Positions 23,641 to 35,143 of a DNA stretch of 64,000 bases are shown here, piece after piece. The translations under genes were made by a program, and so were the position numbers. The stretch's first letter is position 1. Every line of letters begins with the position of its first letter. The notes under the pieces were generated by a model. The model had not been told where the DNA came from. It was given only the letters and a program-made list of their open reading frames with translations, and searched no databases. Origin of the DNA: Salticus scenicus (taxonomy: Eukaryota; Arthropoda; Arachnida; Araneae; Salticidae). Where the stretch lies: the NCBI GenBank assembly GCA_963930645.1, contig OZ005648.1, positions 199,288,480 through 199,352,479 of the forward strand, written 5' to 3'.

Positions 23641-24707
23641 TGGAATGAATCGCATCTCTTCTTCCCACTCTTTCTCAAGAATCCTCACTTTCTGTTATAT
23701 TATTTCAAATATATATGTAGCTCTAAAAATTTATTACGCATGTAGATTGGGATAGAACACCATCACTAAAATATTTCTTTTGATGTGACAGATATGCAAC
23801 TTAAATCTTTAAATTCGTGATATTTTCTTGAGGCTTATTTATCACAAATATTAACTTTGACTATTCCATACCATGTGCTTTTCTCCAGTTATTTTGAAAG
23901 TTCTTTTAGAAAAATATTTAAGACTTTTTTGCATTTAATCCCGCTTTTTTATATAGTTCATTATTTTTTCTTTATATCCTTTAAAACGATTTTTTAACAT
24001 GGCAGCATTTGTATTGAACCATTTCTTTGACAGAGAACGAAACATCGATACTTTTATGTTTTTCTACTACCAATAGCTTAAAGTCAATACACCGGAAAAC
24101 TGAACGAAATTGTTACCAAAAAAATTCATAGTACGACATAGGATACAGGAACCATTTTAAATATGGCTTCATTTTCATCTCACACTTAAAAATATAAATT
24201 AAGTGAGAAAATTTAAAACCTGGTGTGAAATTTTCCATATGCTATTTTTCGTTCAATAATATTAGTATTAAACAAATAATATTTTTCTTTCAGTAAATCC
24301 TATCAAACCTTTATTTTTTAAAAAAGGTTTTTTTAATTTTATAAAGATTTAGTTGTTTTATTGTTTTATATAAAGCCAAGTCTTTAAAGTTAATTCTCTC
24401 TTATTTTAGAAATTTAAACTTTTGCGCTAAACTATAAAAGTAATCTGTAAAAACAAGCTCTTTCTGTTAATCTACTAACAAACATGCATAATCAAAAAAT
24501 GAAAATGCACTTTGTCATGGTAATTTCCTATTTTAGTTTATGTTAAAAATTCGTTTATCATATTTATTATATTACTTGGCTTATATTTTTAAAACCAAGA
24601 AAAAAATATTTATATATACGTTTCTTTCGATAGAAAGCTTTTAATAATTTCCAAACTCTTTGCTTTATATCATATTTTTTCTTTCTAAAAACAAAAAAAT
24701 ATATATG
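23641..24707. other. No gene or repeat family recognised
   Basis: About 1.07 kb of AT-rich single-copy-looking DNA. No array, no inverted repeat and no open frame worth calling. Confidence 0.45.
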
Positions 24708-24715
24708 TTATAGAC
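24708..24715. other. Left 8-bp target duplication of the hAT-type element
   Basis: Reads TTATAGAC, identical to 29091-29098. Confidence 0.9.
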
Positions 24716-25529
24716 CAGGGCCCGAAATTTTAACTGAGATTACACTCGCCGAAAAAAAGTTTTACTCGCCACAAAATAGGGTTGTCATATACTTCCCCAC
24801 CCCCCTCTCTCTTTATGCATTTTGGGTTTTTTATTTTTCCTAACTATTTGAAATGCTTTTACAAATATGCCTAAAATATTAAAAGTATGTCGTATATCAT
24901 CACATCTCATAGTCATCTATAATTAAAAACCATTATGTATTGTATTAGAGATTTGAAAAAGCTTAATATATCTAATAACATAAACGCAGATTCATTAAAG
25001 AAAAATCAAAACTCTTTGTCAAACAATATCCTGATAAATCTTTTTATTATGAAAGATTAAGCTTCCTTATTTAACTACTAGCTGACCCGTCCGCCTTCGC
25101 ACGGATAAACAAATTTTAGTTAAAGATGGATTGACATGTAAAAAATCAAGAAAGATATCAGTTTATATGTTATAGTCAGGCAATATTATTAACTGAAAAA
25201 TTAAAATATAATTTTACAATTATTATTATTTTTTAATTAGTTGTTAAATGTTGGCAGTTTTTACTTAATGTTATTTATTTATTTATTTATTTCAAAAAAA
25301 GAAACATTTCTTTACTCATGAATAAAAAATATTGAAAAATAAACCTATGACATGAAAATGTTATTGATAAAATTGACGTCATAATAGCTTTAATTATTAT
25401 TTATTTGTTCATTTCGCAAATATATTTATTTTTTTCCATAATTGATGATTATTTTAATAATGTATATTAAGGGAGAAATCAATAATATGAAACAATATTC
25501 GTACAATATATACTATTACGGAATCTGGC

Positions 25530-26395
25530 TTGAAACAACCACACGACTTCCATTACCCACTATTACACATATTATATACAATTTTTTGGAGATACTACTT
25601 GCATTTTTTGAAATTTTCCAGTAAGAGAAACTTGATACACGTATAAAGACACATACAACAGAGTTTACATAGCGAGTTAAAAAATAAGGGAAAAAAATAG
25701 ATAGTTAATTATTAAACACGAATTTCCGAGATCTAAAACTGAACTACCGAATCAGGATGACCATTAATATTCCTGTAATAAGCACGTAATACTTGAGAAA
25801 GGTTATCTAAATTGGATTAATGAAACAATTTTAAAGAATACGTTAGAGCCGTTTTTGAGATACCAACTTTTACCAAAACTTAGCATACTCAATAATTGAC
25901 CTAAAAACAATAATTACATACAAAAAGATATTTAATAGGAAGTTAAAATGGCGAGTTTGAAAAAATCCGTACAGGCGTTTTTAAAGGAACGCACTTGCGA
26001 AGTCTGAAATTGAGCTGTTTATAGAGGACGCCTATCAATTTTCCTGAACTAAGCAACTTTTCAATCGAAAGGGCATCTAATATATTATTTATATAGCAAC
26101 TTTGAAGAAAATCATTAGAGGTGTTTTTGAATATGGGCTTAGGGTCCCATTTCTGGTTTTCGATGACCCAATTCCGGTTTTTCAATTTTCACGAAAATTT
26201 GGAAAATTAATCTGTACACCAGACCTGAATCACTTGTGAAGTTTAGTAGTTCTATTTTTATTAGTTTTGGAGATATGACAGCCAGAAGATTACACACACA
26301 CGTGCACATATACACACACACTGACCAATTGCCAAAACCTATACAATACTTCCACTACCTACGGTAGTAGGGTAATTGAAGTAAACACATACATC
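25530..26395 (-). repeat. Insertion of the 31.4-32.8 kb repeat family
   Basis: Read on the minus strand, it gives TTTTCTTCAAAGTTGCTATA, AGATGCCCTTTCGATTGAAA and TTCAGGAAAATTGATAGGCG, all found on the plus strand at 31750-32310. It splits a copy of the 3105-3320 family, whose halves are 25440-25529 and 26395-26490. It ends in a TGTG-rich tract near 26290-26320. Confidence 0.7.
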
Positions 26396-26599
26396 TCGTA
26401 TTTACTACGATAATATACAGATTTTCGTATTACGTTTTCGATCGCCAAATACAAAAATCGCCAATGACGATAGATATCAAATCTATGCTTTGTTTTCAAT
26501 TAAAATATTGAAAATTTTAATTAAAAATTTATTTTACCAAAATTTATTATAGCTTCTAGCACTTAGAGAGAGACAGTGTAACTTTTGATTATTGAAAGG

Positions 26600-26633
<34 letters not shown>

Positions 26634-26950
26634 CAATCGGCTTTTTAGTTTTAGCGATCGTTCTCTACATATGCATATAAACCTTTCTTTTTTTTATATT
26701 AGTATAGCTATAGAGCATAGGTATATTAAATAGGTTTCCAGTCAACATAATGTAACTCAAATAATTAAATGCTATTTACATTTCAGTAATGGCTGTATGC
26801 GCTATGTATATTGAGCTACTTGCCATAACTGTTAGTTGCTAAAAATAGTCGCCAAATAAATTTAAACATCTCAATACGCAAGCGAAGTATGACATCACTG
26901 ACCGCCCGTGGATGCAAGAAAAAGATTTTCCATGTTAATCGCTCATTGGA

Positions 26951-27710
26951 TTTTTTTTTTTTTTTTTTTTTTTTTTATTAAAATTCTAGAAGAATTATTT
27001 CCCGATTTTAATCCTCATATTTGGGTATAGATATGTATTAGTTATTGTATGCATGCGTTAGATTGAGTTATTTTGCTGTCAAATTGACAAAATTTTAATT
27101 TTAAATTTCAAAACTGTCACCCTTGGCGTTTTTTGTATTTGGCGATCAAAAGCGTAATACGAAAATATACATGCCAGGTGTATATTTTCGTAATATGTAT
27201 TGTACGAAATATTGTTTCATATTATTCGTTACACTCTTAATGTAAGTTTTTAAAATAACCATGATTTTTGAAAGGAATTAAATTATATTCGCCAGATAAT
27301 TTGAGTTTTTTTTTTTTTTCTGCCAAGGATGACGGATATCAAATCTATTTCGCTGCAACATATTAGTATATTATATCAGATACTTTATTTAGACATTTGA
27401 AAACAAATTTGACTTCAAATTATGATAGAATATTTATCCTTTCCCTTTTAATTAGTTTATTAGTTGGATGTTTATTGTGTAAATATCATCCTTTGAAATG
27501 AAATGTTTATGTTTTCAATCGAATATGGAAATTTGCCATTTTTTTTTCTAGAGTTTTGAAATTTAAAATTCCAATTTTATCAATTTTACAACAAAAACAA
27601 TTTAATCTAACGGATGCATATGATAACTAATACATATCTATATCCAAATATGGGGATTAAAACGGGGAAATAATTTTCCTCGATCTTTATTATTTTTTTA
27701 CAAAAAATCC
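26951..27710. repeat. Inverted repeat, arms of about 170 bp
   Basis: 26960-27118 pairs inverted with 27533-27690; both contain AACTAATACATATCTATA and a GGGAAATAATT block. The loop holds the minus-strand copy (27130-27345) of the 3105-3320 family. A T run of about 27 bases at 26951-26977 lies in the left arm only. Confidence 0.7.
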
Positions 27711-27904
27711 AGTTCACTTTTTATATTATTGTTCGCGTGAAAATATATTTTATTATATGTGTAAAAATAAATTAATTCGTAAATCTTTTTGGCAACAATT
27801 ATAAATTAAAATAAATAATATTATAAAATAGAATTTCTTATTTTATTTTATTTTATTTTATTTATTTATTTATTTTTAAATTCCAATTTCGTTTACACAC
27901 ATCA

Positions 27905-27943
27905 GTTTAAACCACGGAGTAATAAAGACTCCGTGGTTTAAAC
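27905..27943. repeat. Perfect 16-bp hairpin with AATAAAG loop
   Basis: Stem GTTTAAACCACGGAGT (27905-27920), loop AATAAAG, and exact reverse complement (27928-27943). It stands out from the AT-rich surroundings. Confidence 0.85.
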
Positions 27944-29090
27944 ATTCATGCTTAGATATTATATCAATCATACCATATCAAATTAAATTATTAGAAAAAT
28001 AAACACTTTTAATTCTATAATGACGTCAGATTTAACGTGTAAGTTTAACAATTAAAAAAGCTTTATATGAATTTCAATTTAATGCACGTGCAAATATATT
28101 TCTTTTCTTTTCACGTCAAGATATTTTAAAAACGAAATGAATATGTAAATGTTTCTTTTATGTTGGCAGCAGCTAATTTTTTTAATATTTCATTATTTCC
28201 ATTTCTATTACGGCTTCTATGGGGATTTTAATTAAAATGCTCAGATTTTAAACTAAAATTTATTTTATCAAAATTAAATATAGCCTATAACAATATGGCA
28301 TACTGTAGCTTTCGGTCAGTGAAAGAAGTTTTTAAATCGGTTCAGTAGTTTCAGAGATTACCCTCCACAAACAAACAATTTTTTGCGCTTTATATAATGA
28401 TATAGATAGATTATTTATTTAACTTTTTACATCAGAAATGTCTTTTTCATCCATTTTATTTTTGTAATTAGACGAAATGTCGATGTGTATAACTTGTTCA
28501 TTGTTGTCATTTGAAATAACATTTCGGAATAACTTTTTCGATAAAATCGTTGCTTACAAATCATTACAAGCGCAAATCCTTGGCGTTTCAGTAAAAAACT
28601 GGAAAAATGTGAACTATTTTTTTTTATCATTATTCAACAAAATAAACATAGGCAGTATCTTTAAAAGAGCTTGGGCTCATTTTCATAAGCAAATATCGCA
28701 TAGGCAAACTTTTGCATTTCTCTTCTCTTGGATAGTGGGAGGCTCTCTGCACGTCTCACTTTGCTTGGAGAATTCACAGTGCGAGGAACGAAACTGCCGA
28801 AGAGATTAAAATTTTCATATGCATGCACTAAGCATTTTTTCTTTCTCAGGTTGTGGCGATCTTCGGACAGCACACACATGACACACAGACTCTGCACTCC
28901 GAGAAGAGAAAAAGGTGGTTAAATAAGAAGTTATAAAATGGCAAGATTTTGCTATATTTAAATCTATAAAAAGAATGTTTTCTGTCACCATATGTAAGAA
29001 TTCTATCTATAACTAGACCAAATTTTTACTCGCCACAGCAAAAATTCCACTCGCCAATGGCGCGTTGGCGAGCGGAAATTTCGCGCCTTG

Positions 29091-29098
29091 TTATAGAC
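29091..29098. other. Right 8-bp target duplication of the hAT-type element
   Basis: Reads TTATAGAC, identical to 24708-24715. A T run of about 24 bases follows at 29103-29126. Confidence 0.9.
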
Positions 29099-29248
29099 AG
29101 TCTTTTTTTTTTTTTTTTTTTTTTTTGATCGGAGAACATATTTCTACTAAAACAATTCTTATAATTATACGTTATACATTTAATAAGGATTACCTTCCCC
29201 ACATGCGCCCGGTGTACGGGTGAACCAAAATAACGATGTGGTTTGTAA

Positions 29249-29553
29249 AGGCTGGTTTCCACTACCGGTTGGTTGGAGCGGTACTATTCAGAATCTTTTG
29301 ATGTGGTCAACCGGGAACCAAAACCCTCGAACGTGGTTGGAAGTCTAGACCTAGCCCCCTTTTGAGATAATTGAGGGGTCAGAGGCAGATATATTTGTTA
29401 ATTTTGCATGCTTTCCTTTGAAGTAACTGCGCAATCTGATAAAAAAGGGCTACAACTGATGACGGAAGCGTATTGATGACGGATGCTTTGTGTCGGAAGC
29501 GTAATTAATGGTTTTTTGAACCTCGAAGTTTCAACCGTAGTGGAAACCAGCCT
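29249..29553. mobile_element. PIF/Harbinger-type MITE with TAA duplication, 305 bp
   Basis: The ends read AGGCTGGTTTCCACTACCGG and, on the other strand, AGGCTGGTTTCCACTACGG. It is flanked by TAA at 29246-29248 and 29554-29556. A 3-bp TWA duplication and this kind of end fit PIF/Harbinger elements. It lies in the left arm of the mariner inverted pair; the uninterrupted version of the site is preserved in the right arm near 30523-30536. Confidence 0.85.
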
Positions 29554-29667
29554 TAAGTCTAATTCTCTGTGCAGGCGTTAGACGCCGCATGACGCCGTGC
29601 AAAACTAATATGGCGCTCAGATCATCATTCGGCTGAAGACTGTCAGCCTCTTATGTCGATGTAGCAA

Positions 29668-29952
29668 AATGTCTGTTCTGGAGCAACGTTCCAACATTAC
29701 ATTTTGCTACAAATTAGACAAAACCGTTAAAGAAACGTTACGGTTTTTAGAACAAGCGTATGGAGACGAAGCTATGTGATGATCGAAAGTTTTCAAACAG
29801 TTTAGCTTGTTTAAATGTGAGAGAAACGCTGTTACAGAGGATCAGTAAAGCAGGCGGACAGTGATCGCACAAACGTAAGCAAACATCCAACGGATAAGAG
29901 AAATGGTCAGAAGGATCGTGAGCAAACAGTTGACGCAGTGGCCAAACAAACT
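29668..29952 (+). pseudogene. Mariner transposase N-terminal relic, left arm
   Basis: From an ATG at 29668 the frame gives MSVLEQRSNITFCYKLDKTV and then LEQAYGDEAM before a stop, the N-terminal helix-turn-helix region typical of mariner transposases. Degenerate SKVFKQFSLFK and NIQRIREMVRR segments follow. It ends at the inversion point near 29952. Several stops are present, and the catalytic domain is absent. Confidence 0.85.
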
Positions 29953-30440
29953 AGGTTTTCGCATTGTCCTCAGTGATGATTCGGGACAAAAATGTTACAT
30001 CATTGTTGGCAACACTCATTAGATTACCCGCAATTGTGCAGCGCTCAGCCCTTTGATTCTCGGTGAGATTACAAGAAACAATGTGCAATGGAGCGCGATG
30101 CATGTGCAAATCCAAAGATAGGATCATGTGGCGCGTTGCATGTGATAAGTTAATCTGTTCGGCCACTGCCTCAATCGTTTGCCCATGATCACTTCTGAGC
30201 ACTTCTCCTACCCTCAGGATGTTCACTTACATTCATTTGGTCACTGCCCGCCTATCTGTAACAGCGTCTCTCTCATTTTTAAACAAACTATATCGTTTGA
30301 AAACTTTCGATTATCACATAGCTTCGTCTTCATACGCGTATTGCAATAAACGTAACGTTTCTTCAGCGGTTTTTCCTAATTTGTAGCAAACTTTAACGCT
30401 GCTCCAAGAAACACATTTTGCTAAATCGACATAAGAGGAT
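29951..30440 (-). pseudogene. Mariner transposase N-terminal to early catalytic relic, right arm
   Basis: On the minus strand from about 30415, VCYKLGKTAEETLRLL and YEDEAM are followed by a stop at the same place as in the left arm. An uninterrupted 91-codon stretch (30226-29951) then reads MNILRVGEVLRSDHGQ, TIEAVAEQINLSHATRHMIL, LTENQRAER and NNDVTFLSRIITEDNA. That last motif matches the region of the first catalytic Asp in mariner transposases; here the usual GDE reads EDN, consistent with inactivity. The rest of the enzyme is missing at the inversion point. Confidence 0.85.
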
Positions 30441-30575
30441 GACAGTCTTTAGCCAAATGATGATCTGAGTGCCTTATTAGTTTTGCAAACGTCATGTGAC
30501 GTCTCACGCGTGCACGGAGAGCCAGACTTAACCACATCGTTATTTTGGTTCACCCGTACACCGGGCAGGGGTGGG

Positions 30576-30926
30576 GAGGGTAGTCCTCGAACTTATTGAC
30601 TGTATGTACCTCGTATATCAATTATCGGATAATTTAAGGATGCTATATCAATTATCGGATGATTTAACATACTTATATATTAATTATCTCATGATTATTT
30701 CATTTCAACTAAAAAGCATATAAATTAAAAGCACTAAAAGCATATAAAACCCTTCTGGGAAATAAAATTCTTTAAATAATATTTAAAGATTAGAAAAGAA
30801 AAGATTTTGAATTCTCGCAGAAAACAAACATATGTAAATTAAGAATAAAAATGTTTAAATATTCATCTTACTCATTTCAAGTACAAAATTATCAGACTTT
30901 GACAATCAATTCGTCAAGTTCTAAAC

Positions 30927-30963
<37 letters not shown>

Positions 30964-31379
30964 AAGTAAAAATTTCGGTTTTCTCATCTTGGTATTATTA
31001 TTATTATTATTATTATTTTTTTTTTTTTTTTTTTTTTTTTCAGTATCGAAGTTCAGCCTTTTTTTCTCGGAGACTAAAACAGCGGTTCCTTGCAAATGAT
31101 CAGTGTGTATACACTAAGAAATAAATATGTTTTCCTCTAGAAAGAATATACAGTCATTTTCTGAATACTTAAAGTAGAAAGATAGATTTGCAATGTATGT
31201 GTATAAGGTAAAAACATAACCTGGATAGGCGAAATGGTCGAGAATTTCTAGTCTATATACTTTTCTAGATGTGGAAACAATATTATGAATCTTTTGTATT
31301 GTGAGAAATTCTCAGTTGATTTCATAGAATTGGGTCATTAACCAAAATTATAGACACTAAAACTCACCTCCTGCGTTCG
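30576..31379. other. No gene seen; TTA repeat and T runs
   Basis: Short near-repeats of ATCAATTATCGGAT lie at 30616-30663. T runs lie at about 30929-30959 and 31018-31040, with a TTA microsatellite at about 30993-31017. No coding sequence is recognised. Confidence 0.5.
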
Positions 31380-32850
31380 CATGTACTTTCAGAGTTTTTT
31401 AAATAAAAATTGCTCATGATAAAATAAGAAAACGCTCTAGAATTCTAATAGGAGTTTTCCGAACTCGATAGCAAAGGGAACTAGAATTTAAAAGGATGAC
31501 ATAGAACTATTTTTACTAGAGCCACAAATTAGTTTCTAGATGTCACTCACAGAATATTGTTTCCGTTTATATGCACACGTATGTGGGAAATCTTCTGATT
31601 ATTATATCTCAATAATTAATAAAGATAGAATGACGAAACTTAAAACAGTTTCAGTGCGCAGATGACTTTGCCAGCGTTAGTCGAAAATTGGAAAACCGTA
31701 AGTAGAACCTTTAAAAACGTAAGTGGAGCAATAAATCCGTATCTCAAAAACGTCTCTAACGATTTTCTTCAAAGTTGCTATACAAACAACTTTTTAGATG
31801 TCCTTTATAATGCTGCTATTACACACAAAAGCTTTTACACAACTTTCATTTGAGCCGATTTTTGCTCCAATTTCTGAACGCTGAAATCTGAAAGAGAGTT
31901 GCAAAAGTTGAGTCAAAAATCGTCCAAAAAACTGGTTTGCATAGTGTTCAATACATGTAAAAGCGCACCTGTTTATCTCTCTTTTCCGGGGCCGACACAA
32001 AATCTTTGTGATCGAACGAAGAGAGCGATGAATGACTTCACGCTTGAATCTGTCGACCCCGTTTTTTCTTTTCGCTTATAACAAGATTTCTTCTCATTGG
32101 TTTATCATCACAGGAGAAATTGCTTGTGCAAAGAACTTTTTCTGACTAGCCGGAAAATATTGTTCGTACTCCCAACTCCTATTGCCTTGTGCGTTGAGGA
32201 GATTTGAGCCAGCAAAACTGGTTCAAATTAACAATCGGTTCAAAAGTTGTGCAAAAAGTTCCCGTGTTTAATAGCAGCGTTCGTTGATTAGTTCAGGAAA
32301 ATTGATAGGCGGCCGGCCTGTATAAACAGGTCAGTTTTAGAACACTTGAAAGAGTGTTCTTTTAAAAACAGCTCTATGAAGTTTATTCAAACTCACCATA
32401 TTAACTCCCTTTTAGAAATCCTTTCGTGTGTAATTGTTGTTTTCTGGTGAACAGATGTGTTTGCCAAGTTTTGGTGAAAACTGAAAGTAGGAGCGAAAGT
32501 TGGTATCTCAAAACAACTTTAACTCTTCAAATTTACTACATAAACCCCTTTTAGATGTCCTTTCGATTGTATTAATTTGTTACAACGCAAATATTCACAG
32601 GCGTTCTGATTTGGTAGATCTATTTTAAATCTCAGAAACTGTTTCAAAAAACGGCTCTACTGATTTTATTAAAACTTGCTGTGTAAAGTCTGCTTTATAA
32701 TATCGTAATAAGCTCCTCGTCCCTGTAAACTCTATTTTATGTGTCTTTTACGACATTTGTACTAATTTGATCTTACAGAAAAAATTGTTAGGTTTCATAA
32801 TTTGTTAAGCCAATTCTACATCTTCTGACCACACTATTTCCGGAAAGAGA
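31380..32850 (+). repeat. Diverged tandem repeat family, roughly 200-250 bp units
   Basis: A recurring pair of blocks, a TCAAAAACG-CTCTAACGATTTT-like block and TTTTAGATGTCCTTTCGATT, appears near 31740-31805, 32370-32430, 32510-32570 and 32645-32760 with varying spacing. The same family lies inverted at 25530-26395. I recall similar tandem repeats in spider genomes. Open frames here (31662-32081) are shadows of the repeat and of the inserted MITE. Confidence 0.65.
31809..32281. mobile_element. MITE with terminal inverted repeats of about 55 bp
   Basis: The left end (AATGCTGCTATTACACACAA) pairs inverted with the right end (ending TAATAGCAGCGTT). Comparison with the uninterrupted repeat at 26030-26070 shows that about 470 bp is inserted between AGATGTCCTTT and TTAGTTCAGG. 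The target duplication is unclear. There is no coding sequence. Confidence 0.7.
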
Positions 32851-34057
32851 ATATAATATCTGTAGCAGTATGGGTAATGGAAACCACGGAGTTGTTATGC
32901 ACCATATATTTTCATTTTTTGACTGCATATATATTATTTTATCTAATAAGATAAGCTATCCATTACTACGACGTACTAAAATAATTGCCTCGATAAATAT
33001 TTCAGATATTTTTAAAATATGTACATTGCTTAACGTAATATAAAGAATACTATTATGCTAAATGGTTGTTTTATCATAATTCGTCATAATTTTATTAATC
33101 TTACAACGTCAGGAATGTGATGAGAAAATCCCTCTGAGAATACTACTCGTAAATAACTTTTTCCAAATCTGTCACAAACCTATGCAATTAAATAGCGCGC
33201 ATGCAATCATTTAGAAATAGTGTCTGCAATTAAATAATATGCATATATTGCTACTATTTTAAACAGCATATTTATATTATTAATGATACGTAGTTATTAA
33301 TCACTTTAGACGTTTACAAAGTTAGAGATTTTCCGTGGATTTTGCGAAATCTTTAACTAATAACTTTCAGGGTTTCTTGCAAAAGTCTGAGTCGAGCGCT
33401 TATTACTTAATGGGCTTGTCTATTTCCGCCACAAAACCGGGTGTTACTTTTTTATATCATACGTGGTCTAATTGCATGTTGTTGCATGTTTTTTTTTGCT
33501 TTTGAAATAATATAAGTATTAACTGTGAATCGATGGACCATGAGCTGGTTTATAAATAGATTTTGTGCTATTTATCTAGATCATAATAAAATATTCTATA
33601 CTGTGTAACTTGATTACACAAGCTTATTTATACTATTAGAATAACATGTAAAATATAATTAAATGATCATATGATAAAATTATGCTGAATATTTATTTAC
33701 ATATGTAAAAGAGAACATCCACTCACTCAACACCGCCGTGGCGATTCCATGGGAGATTGGGTCGAGAATATTGCTGTGTAGTTGCTTTTCTGTCCTGACA
33801 ACCATGCTCTAACACGGGAAGTATAAATTAGTGGAATTCCTATTGAAATGAAATCAAGCTTAAATTAAAAAGCATGGTCGAAACCATAGGATAGGGGATA
33901 CCATAGGATATTTCATGCAACAACTTCCCAAGGGTCAAAATATGAACCTAGAAGTTTTAGCTACTTCTATCAAAACAAAGTCATCGCTACGTTATGGTAA
34001 TGCGTTTAACTCTCATTTTCGCATTTGGTTGGTGTTATGTTCGAATCCGACAAGTTA

Positions 34058-34090
<33 letters not shown>

Positions 34091-34194
34091 TTAATTTTAA
34101 CTAAAAAAAGTATTTTATTATTTTATTATATTAAATTAATAAAAAAGAGAAAATGATTAAGCGGGGTTTTGCTCACCCCCTTTCCGAATCCTGG
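32851..34194. other. No supported gene; possible tRNA-like fragment
   Basis: At 33985-34052 there is a box-B-like GTTCGAATCC preceded by a TATGGTAATGCG stretch and followed by a T run of about 27 bases. This could be a SINE head or a tRNA pseudogene, but no clean cloverleaf forms by eye. The rest (32851-33980) is AT-rich with no recognised family. Confidence 0.35.
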
Positions 34195-34865
34195 GAAACA
34201 TGTGCCAAAAATATGTTTCCCAGAAAACTCTGCTCCAAATTATCTCAGGAAAGCGATTTTATGTGAGTGAGGTGATTATGTATACCCAACACGCGATATA
34301 AAGGCATTTTGTGAAACACCATCTTATCAATTTTAAGTCGGGTATAGAATGCAAAAACCACGTTTCTGAACGTAACTTTGATCCAAATTAGCTCAGGAAA
34401 GCAATTTTTAGTGTGACAGTTTGGTATGTGTACCATATGAACTATGAAGCGCTTTCCTGAAATTCTCTCGTTCCCGCCTTTGGAAGCGGGTATCAGAAAT
34501 ACTACTTTTTAGGTTTAAATAATCTTAGTCTGGTGATTTTTCGGTGTATGGGTTGGTTATGTCAGTTACGTGTACCCAACATGCACTCTGACGGGATTAT
34601 GCGACATTTCCTTCTCCGGGGCGAGAGAGGGGAGACAAGTTTTAAAACTTAACTCTGCTGTAAATAACATCAGGATAGCATGCTTTGATGTACATATGTT
34701 GGTTGTGTTTAGGTGACATATACTTTGACTGGATTTTGCGAAATTCCTCGCTTCACAGGCGGGATGGATTGGGGGAGACATAAAACCCTGTTCCAAATTA
34801 CCTCAAGAAGGAGATTTTGGTGTTTGGGTTGGATTTAGGGACTGGGAATAGGTTGCACTTACTTT
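34195..34865 (+). repeat. Tandem array, about 145-bp unit, five diverged copies
   Basis: The anchor (a CTCCAAATTANCTCAGGAAAG-like block, then a GGTTGGTTATGTGTACCCAAC-like block) occurs near 34230, 34379, 34514, 34658 and 34790. Each unit includes TTTTGCGAAATTCCTC-like and GGGCGGACAAAAA-like blocks. The same family recurs at 63120-63725 in the same orientation. Confidence 0.8.
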
Positions 34866-35143
34866 CGTGGCTATAAAGTTAAAATGGTAAATAGAGAAGG
34901 GCGCACGCACGTAATGTTTCAAAAATCGTCGCATGATTATTTAAATGTATTTCAAGTTAAAACATCTAATATAATTTACGACATTCCACTTAAAAAAAGG
35001 TAAGTCGGAAAAATGCTTATAAATAGAATACTAAATGTGACATCATTTTCTACAAAGTACTGTCAATGTGATGTCAAACTGACTCCAAATAAACAGTTGC
35101 TATCTTTTATTTTCTATTTCGTTAAATACTAAGACTACTTGTT

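Larger units (their letters stand above)
25077..28414 (+). mobile_element. Retroposon-like insertion with 10-bp target duplication
   Basis: It starts with ACTAGCTGACCCGTCCGCC and ends after GGTTCAGTAGTTTCAGAGAT, an ACAAACAAACAA run and GATATAGATAGATT. The exact direct repeat TTATTTAACT flanks it at 25067-25076 and 28415-28424, supporting one insertion event into the hAT element. The same GCTGACCCG start opens the element at 35144. It contains nested pieces: a satellite-type block (25530-26395), an inverted repeat (26951-27710), the dispersed repeat shared with 3105-3320, and a run of about 34 A (26599-26632). No reverse transcriptase or other coding sequence is visible. Confidence 0.75.
24716..29090. 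mobile_element. hAT-type transposon, split by a 3.3-kb insertion
   Basis: The left end reads CAGGGCCCGAAATTTT and the right end, on the other strand, CAAGGCGCGAAATTTCCGC. Both are followed inward by repeated ACTCGCC motifs. The exact 8-bp direct repeat TTATAGAC flanks the 4,375 bp, the length typical of hAT insertion. A retroposon-like element (25077-28414) sits inside. The remaining hAT interior (24716-25066 and 28425-29090) shows no recognisable transposase, so the element was probably non-autonomous. Overlapping plus and minus frames at 28427-28922 have no features I recognise. Confidence 0.85.
29196..30575. mobile_element. Inverted pair of mariner 5' halves (hairpin locus)
   Basis: The outer ends carry the same sequence in opposite orientation: CCGGTGTACGGGTGAACC at about 29210 on the plus strand and at about 30565 on the minus strand. 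From each end a mariner transposase N-terminal region reads inward. After subtracting a 305-bp MITE in the left arm, the arms pair over roughly 400 bp, with an unpaired loop of about 220 bp (29953-30172). Neither arm holds a complete transposase, so this is a rearranged, dead element. Confidence 0.85.

Noticed and set aside
28427..28922. Overlapping open frames on both strands inside the hAT element
   Set aside because: No match to transposase motifs; neither strand shows a conserved feature, so I could not choose one as a gene.
33985..34052. tRNA gene
   Set aside because: A box-B-like GTTCGAATCC is present, but I could not form a credible cloverleaf and a long T run follows; more likely a SINE or pseudogene fragment.
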